The translations under genes and the position numbers were made by a program. This document shows positions 1 to 5,581 of a DNA stretch of 8,306 nt, piece after piece. The DNA lies in contig CABUAL010000068.1 of the NCBI GenBank assembly GCA_902489515.1, positions 1-8,306 of the forward strand. The letters run 5' to 3'. Below the pieces are notes generated by a model that ran no database searches, was not told the origin of the DNA, and saw only the letters and a list, made by a program, of their open reading frames with translations. How positions within the stretch are numbered: the first letter of the stretch is position 1; every line of letters starts with the position of its first letter. The DNA is from an uncultured Collinsella sp. (GTDB lineage: Bacteria; Actinomycetota; Coriobacteriia; Coriobacteriales; Coriobacteriaceae).

Positions 1-39
1 CCCTGGCTCGCCCGCTTTCAATCATGTAAATCGCCGTAT

Positions 40-258
40 CTACTCTGCAGACGAAGATCCACCATCAACGATTGCCTGCTCGGACTCAGGAATCCCATCG
101 GCACCCGTACTCTGTTCTTGCTCCACCTCTTCGCTGATTGCGGAGGCGGGGGTCGAGCCCTTTGCACCCACGATGTAGGCAGCCCCAAATCCTAACGCAA
201 TGGCAATCAAGGTCAAAATCACGTAGACAGGCCAATGGCGCTTAATATACGAAAACAC
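40..258 (-). CDS. Small single-pass membrane protein, unknown function
   Basis: A 72-residue protein that I do not recognise as a named family. Residues 1-10 are short and basic (K6, R7, H8). A single hydrophobic helix follows at about residues 11-31. The tail (32-72) is acidic and rich in Ser, Glu and Gly, and looks disordered. There is no cleavage motif, so a membrane anchor with the basic end in the cytoplasm and the acidic tail outside is the simplest topology (inferred from the positive-inside rule). The start is GTG at 256-258, chosen because an AAGGAG sequence lies five bases upstream. It begins 21 bases after the stop of the M28-like gene on the same strand, so the two are very probably co-transcribed, and it may be a partner of that membrane protein. 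That it is a real gene is well supported by its ribosome binding site, its membrane segment and the operon spacing; its function is unknown. Confidence 0.75.
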   Translation of the reverse strand: MFSYIKRHWPVYVILTLIAIALGFGAAYIVGAKGSTPASAISEEVEQEQSTGADGIPESEQAIVDGGSSSAE

Positions 259-263
259 GTTGA

Positions 264-269
264 CTCCTT
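264..269 (-). promoter_or_regulatory. Ribosome binding site fixing a GTG start
   Basis: Read on the minus strand this is AAGGAG, five bases before the GTG codon at 256-258. It is the strongest Shine-Dalgarno sequence in the left block. It supports a GTG start for the small membrane protein and independent translation initiation after the upstream stop at 280-282. Confidence 0.8.
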
Positions 270-279
270 AGAGCTCCGT

Positions 280-3200
280 CTACGAACGGCGGATAACCTC
301 GGTCACGACCTCGGATACCGTGGCAATGTTCGTCGGGTTGACATTGTGGGGCAGGTCGTCCTCGGTACGAGCGCAAGCCAGACGCGTGCCGTCCACGCCG
401 GCGATGGTGAGGGCTCGGCGGCTCGCCTCGAGCGCGGCATAGGCATCGGTCTTGGCATAGGGCATCTCGAGCGCGCCACAATCGACATGGAACGACTTGC
501 ACACCTTGCTGACCAGGTTCATGATGCGGCGATCGCCCTTGAGCAGCTGCTGTTCGCCCTCGACCGTCACCACCGAAAGCCTACCGGCGCCGACGGATTC
601 AAGATTGATGAAGAATACGCCGCGGAGCTTATCGCGATGCGAAGCCAAGAAGGCCTTCATGCCGGCGCCATCACAATCCGAGGCGCCCGTTGCCACAAAC
701 CAGATATCGTGACCGAGCAGCTCATCATCGCCCATAGAGGCGACAGCCGAGAGCATATCTTCGGAAGAAGCGCCATCGGAAGACGTAGCGCCGCCCTTCC
801 AGCCATCGTTATCGTCCTCGAAGTTATCCCACGAACCGATACCGCGACCGGACTTCTTGGCATCGTAATCGTCTTCGACGCCCAGCCAATCACTCATGCT
901 GTCCTGCTCGTTTTTCCTTTTACGACCGAACAGGCCACCCAGGCCGCGTTTGCGAGACTTGGGTGCCGCCGGGGCGGGAGCCGAAATGGTCTCGATCGGC
1001 TGCGCGCCCGACGCAACGGGCATAGAAGGCGCAACGGGTGCCGATGTGGGTTCGGGACCCTGGGCAGTAGCAAAGGGGTCGTTGACCTGGGCAGAGGGAT
1101 CGGGAAGGTCGAACAGCGACGTGCGAGACGCAACGTTTGCCTGCTTCATAGACGGCAGCGACGGATCGGGGACCGAAGCCAGCGGAGACGAGGAAGGTGC
1201 AGGCGACGGTGCCGACGCCGGATCGGGAACATTCATCTGCGGACGCGGCGATGCCTGGGAGGAAATCTGGGCCATAAGGGAATCGACCGTTTCGTCCTGG
1301 GTGGGAGCGACATTGGCAACCGTGGCACCGGAACCACTCGGGGTCGGCATGGTGAAAATCTGCGTGGAGTAAGGCCTCGACTCATCCGTCTCGGGAGTCT
1401 CGGAAACCGCAGGCACTTCCTCCTGCTCGACCTCGGTCGAATCACCTTGATCGGCTGCCGCGTATTGCTCTTCGTCAGAGTTGGCCTCGACGGACTCGTC
1501 CTCGGCGGCATCTTGGATTTCGGCAGCATCAATGGGCTCGTCATCGTCTGCCGCGTCGCCCTGCTCATCGGAAACAGGAAGGGGCTCGGCAATTGCGGTG
1601 CCTTGCTTTTCAAACGTTATCGTGGAATCGAACTGCGCGGCATCAAACGACATGGTGCTATCGACGTGCTGCTGAGCCTCGAAAGACGTTGTTGCCTCAA
1701 CAACATCCGCTGACGTCGGTTGCTGGGACTCAAAGGACGTCGTAGCTTCGGCAGCGTCGACGGGCCCGGACTGCATAGCCTCGTTCTGCTCGAACTCTTG
1801 CGCCGCGCGCTCACGTGCCGCCTCGGCTGCCTGCTGCTGAGCGATAGCCTCCTGCTCGGCAGCCTCGCGTGCGGCAGCGCGCTTCTCCTCGAAATCGTCG
1901 ACAAATTTCCTGCCCTTTGCAAGCGCACCCTTAAAGAAGCTGGAAGCGCTGGCGCCAATCGAAGAGAACGCGGATGCAATATCGGCATGGGGCGTTGCCG
2001 CGGGAATCTCGGCAGAGAAATCAGTATCGCTCTCGTAAGACACGCGCCCCGGCTGTTCAACGTAATCGTCGTCAGACTCGTCCGCAACGTCTTGCGCCGG
2101 CGCGGCGGGAGCCAAAATGTCCAGTCCTGCCGCGGGATCGATCGCGGACACCGCCTCGGGCTCGGCAACGGCAGCGGTAACCGCGGCAGACTCATCATCC
2201 GCAGTGACAACGGGCACAGGCTCGGGCTCAAACGTCGGCTCCTCGCCCTCCTCGTAATCGAGCGTGCAGGACTCGGGAAGCATTCCGAGTGCACGGATGG
2301 CATCCGAACCAAAGCGAATGTTGCCGGCGGCGTTGCGATAGAGCTTGGGCTCGGGCTCGGCCGCGGCAGGCTCCTCCGCCGGCTCAGCAGCGGGAACCTC
2401 GTCATTGAACTCTTCGGCCTGGACAGCCTGATTCTGATCCTCGGGCACGATGGCGCCAATCAGCGTCTCGTCGGCAGACGCACCCTCAAAGCCCTCAATC
2501 TGCTCGTCAAAAGCCTCGCCCTGTTCGGGCTCGGTTTGAGCGTCGGGAGCAATCGGCTGACCGAACTCGTCCTCGGCGTAGGTAGGCTCTTCGTACTCGA
2601 TGGTGTTGCCGTAGTCGTTTTGCTGCTGGGCCGCGGCATATTCCGCCGCCGCGCGCGCCATTTCCTCGGCACGACGTTTCTGCTCCCCAAAATAGGTATC
2701 GAACGGAACATCGTCGGGAAACTCGTTCTCGCCCTGGAAGGGAGCAACGTTGTCCATAACGCCGAGCATAGCGGCGACAGAAGACTTGTTGCACACCGCG
2801 CCGGACGTATAGGGAAGAACGTGGCGGTTAGAGATGATGTTTGCCGCGTTGGCAAGTGCAACGAGGGAAGCGAGGATCGCGACAATCCACAGCAGAACCT
2901 TGAGCGCGCCGGGGAGCGGCAGGATACGCAGGATGGCAACGGCAGCAGGGGCAATCGTGGCAACGGGCAACAGCTTGGCGATGAGCGCACGATACGAAGC
3001 ATAGGGCTCGCGGGCGAGCAGCTCAGCACGGGGAGAGTCGTAGTGTGCGACAACGACCACCGGGCGGTTGCGCGGAGACGCGAGCGGGCCCGAGGCCTTG
3101 TGGTAGGCGATGACATTTTGGCTCACGCCCGTCTTGCCCAGGCGCGAAACCACGGGGTGGCCCGTGCGCTCGAGCACGTAAAGAACGGCGCCGACAATGG

Positions 3201-3456
3201 CCAGCAAGGTGCCGACCAAGCCGATACCGCCGCCGATGCCCATCAGCAGGGCGCCGGCAAACGCAAGAATACCGGTAACGGCAAATGCCAATCTACTGGG
3301 CGCCGGGGCATTGAACTCCTGAACCTCGGGGTCAAAGCCGTGGTTGCGGAAGATCTGAGCGATATCCTCGGCAGCCAAGCGCTCTTCTTCGCTGCATGCC
3401 GGCGTAATGCCGGTGTTCTGCAGCAGGTGGTTAATATAGTTCTGGGTGTTCGCCAT
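280..3456 (-). CDS. Large membrane-anchored M28-like (Zn-aminopeptidase fold) protein with a long disordered insert
   Basis: A 1058-residue protein. M28 peptidases are di-zinc aminopeptidases, and their catalytic core is normally about 300 residues. Here residues 1-50 resemble the M28 N-terminal helix region. Two transmembrane segments follow (about 55-77 and 79-96). Residues 112-145 carry the first M28 strand with AHYDS (H138, D140). A second membrane hairpin follows (about 158-178 and 183-205), and then GAVCNKSSVA (218-227), which aligns with the usual GAxDNxSG. Residues 240-905 are acidic, Ala/Glu/Pro-rich and probably disordered, with a coiled coil near 511-562 and a basic patch at 833-848. 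The fold resumes at 906-1058 (WFVATGASD, INLESVG, a TDAYAAL segment, and RTEDDLPHNVNP). The bridging Asp is Cys222, the Glu-Glu pair is Ser926-Asp927, the next Asp is Glu953, and the last His appears to be Arg1030, so activity is doubtful. All soluble parts lie on one side of the membrane, probably the cytoplasm. The ATG at 3454-3456 is preferred over the ATG at 3604-3606 because GGAG precedes it by five bases and the extra 50 residues are not M28-like. Confidence 0.8.
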   Translation of the reverse strand: MANTQNYINHLLQNTGITPACSEEERLAAEDIAQIFRNHGFDPEVQEFNAPAPSRLAFAVTGILAFAGALLMGIGGGIGLVGTLLAIVGAVLYVLERTGHPVVSRLGKTGVSQNVIAYHKASGPLASPRNRPVVVVAHYDSPRAELLAREPYASYRALIAKLLPVATIAPAAVAILRILPLPGALKVLLWIVAILASLVALANAANIISNRHVLPYTSGAVCNKSSVAAMLGVMDNVAPFQGENEFPDDVPFDTYFGEQKRRAEEMARAAAEYAAAQQQNDYGNTIEYEEPTYAEDEFGQPIAPDAQTEPEQGEAFDEQIEGFEGASADETLIGAIVPEDQNQAVQAEEFNDEVPAAEPAEEPAAAEPEPKLYRNAAGNIRFGSDAIRALGMLPESCTLDYEEGEEPTFEPEPVPVVTADDESAAVTAAVAEPEAVSAIDPAAGLDILAPAAPAQDVADESDDDYVEQPGRVSYESDTDFSAEIPAATPHADIASAFSSIGASASSFFKGALAKGRKFVDDFEEKRAAAREAAEQEAIAQQQAAEAARERAAQEFEQNEAMQSGPVDAAEATTSFESQQPTSADVVEATTSFEAQQHVDSTMSFDAAQFDSTITFEKQGTAIAEPLPVSDEQGDAADDDEPIDAAEIQDAAEDESVEANSDEEQYAAADQGDSTEVEQEEVPAVSETPETDESRPYSTQIFTMPTPSGSGATVANVAPTQDETVDSLMAQISSQASPRPQMNVPDPASAPSPAPSSSPLASVPDPSLPSMKQANVASRTSLFDLPDPSAQVNDPFATAQGPEPTSAPVAPSMPVASGAQPIETISAPAPAAPKSRKRGLGGLFGRKRKNEQDSMSDWLGVEDDYDAKKSGRGIGSWDNFEDDNDGWKGGATSSDGASSEDMLSAVASMGDDELLGHDIWFVATGASDCDGAGMKAFLASHRDKLRGVFFINLESVGAGRLSVVTVEGEQQLLKGDRRIMNLVSKVCKSFHVDCGALEMPYAKTDAYAALEASRRALTIAGVDGTRLACARTEDDLPHNVNPTNIATVSEVVTEVIRRS
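1603..1758 (-). repeat. Fourfold degenerate Thr-x-Ser/Thr-Phe-acid motif in the disordered insert
   Basis: Within the M28-like protein, residues 567-618 contain four copies of [DE]-[AS]-T-x-[ST]-F-[DE]: EATTSFE (570-576), EATTSFE (587-593), DSTMSFD (599-605) and DSTITFE (610-616). Each is followed by a Gln-containing turn. The first two copies are also similar at the DNA level, which suggests local duplication; the others have diverged. The spacing is 17, 12 and 11 residues. The repeat sits just after the predicted coiled coil. It is seen directly in the translation; its meaning is open. Confidence 0.75.
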
Positions 3457-3461
3457 GTGCG

Positions 3462-3465
3462 CTCC
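3462..3465 (-). promoter_or_regulatory. Ribosome binding site of the M28-like gene
   Basis: On the minus strand this is GGAG within GTGGAG, five bases before the ATG at 3454-3456. It decides between this start and the in-frame ATG 150 bases upstream, which has no comparable site and would place the coding region over the promoter. Confidence 0.65.
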
Positions 3466-3511
3466 ACATCCATAATCCGACAAATAGGCCCAATGCATGC
3501 ACATTAGAACC

Positions 3512-3531
3512 GTATATAGTCGAAAGTATAC
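3512..3531. repeat. Short inverted repeat overlapping the candidate -10 box
   Basis: GTATA (3512-3516) and TATAC (3527-3531) form five-base inverted arms around a ten-base spacer. The right arm overlaps the candidate -10 box of the M28-like operon, where a bound dimer would block polymerase. The arms are short and AT-rich, so chance is possible. Confidence 0.3.
3525..3530 (-). promoter_or_regulatory. Candidate -10 box for the M28-like operon
   Basis: The minus-strand sequence TATACT differs from the TATAAT consensus at one base. It would place transcription start near 3518 with a leader of about 62 bases. No TTGACA-like hexamer is found at 15-19 bases spacing, so the promoter may need an activator or a different sigma factor. 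Inferred from sequence only. Confidence 0.35.
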
Positions 3532-3550
3532 CCCGAGCGAGCGCAAACGA

Positions 3551-3560
3551 CCGAATTCGG
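3551..3560. promoter_or_regulatory. Perfect ten-base palindrome, possible operator
   Basis: CCGAATTCGG is a perfect ten-base palindrome lying between the two divergent genes. Relative to the TATACT box it would cover about -34 to -43 of the leftward promoter, which lacks a good -35 hexamer. That is where an activator often binds. It lies 95 bases from the WYL gene start. Its operator role is a guess. Confidence 0.3.
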
Positions 3561-3645
3561 GCCATCTTAACGCCTCGAGCGGACAAGGATATAGCCTAAT
3601 CTCCATATCGGACTAAAATCATGGCAGCAAACCACCTTCTCATGC

Positions 3646-3650
3646 GAGGA
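3646..3650 (+). promoter_or_regulatory. Ribosome binding site of the first WYL gene
   Basis: GAGGA lies four bases before the ATG at 3655. Two nearby ATG codons (3621 and 3642) are in another frame and have no such site, so this fixes the start of the 340-residue protein. Confidence 0.65.
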
Positions 3651-3654
3651 CTCT

Positions 3655-4677
3655 ATGACGGCAAGCGACGCGACCGCGACAATTAAAAAGGGGAATTCGG
3701 AGCCCGGTTTCGATAAAACGGCTCAGCGCATCCTCAATCTTTTCTTTGTGCTCAACAGCTCCCCCGAACCGCTGACGACCGAGCAGATCGTCTTGGATTC
3801 TGACCTGGGATATGGCTCGGGCAATATCGACTCGGATAAGCGCAAGTTTCGGCGCGATCGTGACAAACTGCTCGAGCGTGGCATCTTAATCAAGGAGGTT
3901 CGCCCCGCCGGTGCGCAGGAGACCGAGGAAAGCTCGTGGACAATCGACCGCGAGCACACGTTTGCTGCAGGCGGCCTCATCACCGCAGACGACGCCGATA
4001 TCCTACTCAACGCCATCGACCAGACGCTAGCGGCCGGCTCTTCCACCTTTGCCGCGCCGCTTGCCGATATTCGCTCCAAAATTGCCTACCTCACCGGCAG
4101 GACGACGGTGGACGAAGTACCGATCCGCCGCTCTCCCACCGTCGATGCGGTATGGAGCGCCTTTGCCGAGCGATGCGCGCTGCGATTTTTATATCAGAAC
4201 GGACGCGGCGAGCAGAAAGAACGTACCGTCTGTGTCTACGGCATGTTCGAACGCGAGGGCGTGGCGTACTTCTGCGGCCTCGACAATGTCACCGACGACA
4301 TCAGGACATTCCGCTGCGACCGTATCGTTCGCGCATGGCGTCCTTCGAAGGCCTACGCCATCCCTGCGGACTTCAATCTCAACGACTATCTGTTCTTTGA
4401 ATTCGATTTCGCCGACCGACCGCCCGTTGCAGCCACGTTCTCGTTCGCCCCTCAGACGCAGATCGATATGATCAACGGCCTCACGCGCGGGCGAGGTGAG
4501 CTCACACACACCGATGCGGGATGGATCTGGACCGTTGACGTGCGCGACCTTGAAGCCGCCGCCTCATTTTGCATGGCCCACGCCATGGACGGCATGAGGC
4601 CCATGGCCCCCAAATCGCTCAAGCAGGCGTGGAACCACCTCATTGAAAGGACGGTGCACGAGTATGCCCGTGCGTAA
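3655..4677 (+). CDS. HTH-WYL domain transcriptional regulator, PafB-like
   Basis: A 340-residue protein with the layout of actinobacterial WYL regulators, close to the usual 320-340 residues. Residues 20-85 form a winged helix-turn-helix: KTAQRILNLFFVLN starts the first helix, and DKRKFRRDRDKLLERGI (61-77) is a strongly basic recognition and wing region of the kind seen in PafB. Residues about 162-240 are the WYL domain. The WYL strand reads AYFCGLD (204-210) and is followed by RTFRCDRI (217-224), whose Arg residues fit the usual basic ligand-binding groove. Residues 256-335 fit a C-terminal WCX extension. Mycobacterial PafB and PafC form a heterodimer that activates a RecA-independent DNA damage response, and WYL domains are thought to sense single-stranded nucleic acid. 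Here the gene overlaps the second WYL gene by 14 bases, which supports a two-subunit regulator. The family call is firm. The PafB role is inferred from the tandem arrangement and neighbourhood; another WYL regulator type is possible. Confidence 0.85.
   Translation: MTASDATATIKKGNSEPGFDKTAQRILNLFFVLNSSPEPLTTEQIVLDSDLGYGSGNIDSDKRKFRRDRDKLLERGILIKEVRPAGAQETEESSWTIDREHTFAAGGLITADDADILLNAIDQTLAAGSSTFAAPLADIRSKIAYLTGRTTVDEVPIRRSPTVDAVWSAFAERCALRFLYQNGRGEQKERTVCVYGMFEREGVAYFCGLDNVTDDIRTFRCDRIVRAWRPSKAYAIPADFNLNDYLFFEFDFADRPPVAATFSFAPQTQIDMINGLTRGRGELTHTDAGWIWTVDVRDLEAAASFCMAHAMDGMRPMAPKSLKQAWNHLIERTVHEYARA
4646..4651 (+). promoter_or_regulatory. Ribosome binding site of the second WYL gene, inside the first
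   Basis: AAAGGA lies 12 bases before the ATG at 4664, within the last codons of the upstream gene. The alternative in-frame TTG at 4643 would overlap this site and has nothing better upstream, so the ATG at 4664 is preferred. Confidence 0.5.
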
Positions 4678-5581
4678 ACTCACCAGCGAGCAGAGACTCT
4701 CGCGCGCCATCGACATCATGGAGGCCCTCTACGCCGCCGGCGAGAGCGGCATGACACGAACCGAGATTTGCGGCCGCTTTGACATCACGGGAGTATCGCT
4801 CGACGAGATTCTCGAGATCGTCTCGACGCTCGCGGACCGAGAATCTGGTGCGCGCATCATCTGCGAATGCCACGGCGAGCGTGTGGTCCTCACTGGTGAC
4901 GCCGGGCGTGTGCTACCGTTGCGCTTGAGTGCAGCCGAGGGCGCTGTGCTCAACCACGAACTTGAATCGTTGGGGATCGAGCCGCAGACGGCAGCTCGGA
5001 TTCGACACGCCCTTCTACCCGAAGAGCTCGGCTATAACCAGCGCGTCTTTGACACCGTCAACCACGGGTCGCACTGGCAGCAGCTGAGCTGTGCCATTCA
5101 GGACGGCGTTCGCTGCCGCATCTCATATCGCTCGATGGACGATGCACGGCCACGCGAGCGTCTGGTCGACCCCTTGCGCATTACGGCAAACGGCGACCAA
5201 ACATACCTGATTGCCTGGGACATCACAGTCGATGAGCAGCGCACCTATCGCATGGATAAAATCGAGGGACTCGCCTTGACGGAAGACTCCGTCGTGCCTC
5301 ACACACCGGACGTCGCATCCCTCCACGATTCCCTTGCCCGGACGCAGCGCAGCGCAAAGCTCTTGATGCCATTCGATATGGCGGAGCATCTGGACTGGGC
5401 CGGCATCACCCTAATCGAGCGCGGCGGGGCAGACATGGCAACGGTAACTGTGCATTACGGCTCCGAGCGTTGGCTACTGAGCCAGGTAATCGCAGCGGGC
5501 GGAGCCATCCGCATCTTGGATGACCCCGCCCTGTCAAAGCGCCTGTGCGATATGGCAAAAACCCTCGTCTGTCCGCTTTAG
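4664..5581 (+). CDS. HTH-WYL domain transcriptional regulator, PafC-like
   Basis: A 305-residue protein paired with the preceding WYL protein. Residues 8-60 form a helix-turn-helix (RLSRAIDIMEALYAAG, then TRTEICGRFDITGVSLDEIL) that is less basic than that of its partner. PafC HTH regions are also divergent. Residues about 85-125 link to a WYL domain at about 137-205. The strand that names the family reads TYLIAWD (180-186), preceded by RERLVDPLRI (164-173) and followed by RTYRMDKI (193-200), so the Arg and Tyr pattern of the domain is well kept. Residues about 230-303 match a C-terminal WCX-type extension. Its start lies 14 bases inside the upstream gene, implying translational coupling and a fixed ratio of the two proteins. 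Its TAG stop overlaps the TAA stop of the convergent helicase gene. PafC is the likely counterpart, but this rests on order, pairing and domain layout rather than on a search. Confidence 0.82.
   Translation: MPVRKLTSEQRLSRAIDIMEALYAAGESGMTRTEICGRFDITGVSLDEILEIVSTLADRESGARIICECHGERVVLTGDAGRVLPLRLSAAEGAVLNHELESLGIEPQTAARIRHALLPEELGYNQRVFDTVNHGSHWQQLSCAIQDGVRCRISYRSMDDARPRERLVDPLRITANGDQTYLIAWDITVDEQRTYRMDKIEGLALTEDSVVPHTPDVASLHDSLARTQRSAKLLMPFDMAEHLDWAGITLIERGGADMATVTVHYGSERWLLSQVIAAGGAIRILDDPALSKRLCDMAKTLVCPL
5578..5581. other. Interlocked stop codons of two convergent genes
   Basis: Plus-strand TAG at 5579-5581 ends the second WYL gene and minus-strand TAA at 5578-5580 ends the helicase gene, so the reading frames overlap by four bases. 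There is no space for an intergenic terminator. Each transcript must therefore end inside the other gene or be stopped by Rho, producing antisense RNA over the 3' ends. Confidence 0.85.

Larger units (their letters stand above)
3457..3654. promoter_or_regulatory. Divergent intergenic control region
   Basis: These 198 bases separate the leftward M28-like operon from the rightward WYL regulator pair, so promoters in both directions are expected here. The region is more AT-rich than its flanks at 3471-3531 and 3587-3620. On the minus strand TATACT (3525-3530) is a good -10 candidate. On the plus strand TAAAAT (3614-3619) is a possible -10 for the WYL genes. Neither has a convincing -35 box. The region also holds the palindromes listed separately. 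A location between a regulator and a divergent gene is typical for autoregulation and control of the neighbour; this is inference. Confidence 0.6.

Noticed and set aside
1..25. An ATG on the minus strand at 23-25 running off the left edge, considered as the start of a further operon gene
   Set aside because: Only eight codons are visible, with no clear ribosome binding site and no recognisable sequence. It may be real but cannot be supported.
1603..1758. CRISPR-like or transposon-related repeat
   Set aside because: The repeats are short, in frame, irregularly spaced and diverged at the DNA level, which fits a protein motif repeat.
235..3507. Two long open frames on the plus strand (235-1713 and 1720-3507) opposite the M28-like gene
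   Set aside because: They are codon-aligned antisense frames. Their stops would need TTA, CTA or TCA codons in the real gene, which are rare in this GC-rich coding style. Their translations are Arg/Gly/Leu-rich with no recognisable domain.
3457..3606. Upstream ATG at 3604-3606 as start of the M28-like protein
   Set aside because: It would add 50 residues without family similarity across the promoter-like region and lacks a ribosome binding site, whereas the ATG at 3454-3456 has one.
3621..3686. A 21-codon open frame overlapping the start of the first WYL gene, considered as a leader peptide
   Set aside because: No ribosome binding site precedes its ATG at 3621 or the in-frame ATG at 3642, and no attenuator-like hairpin follows.
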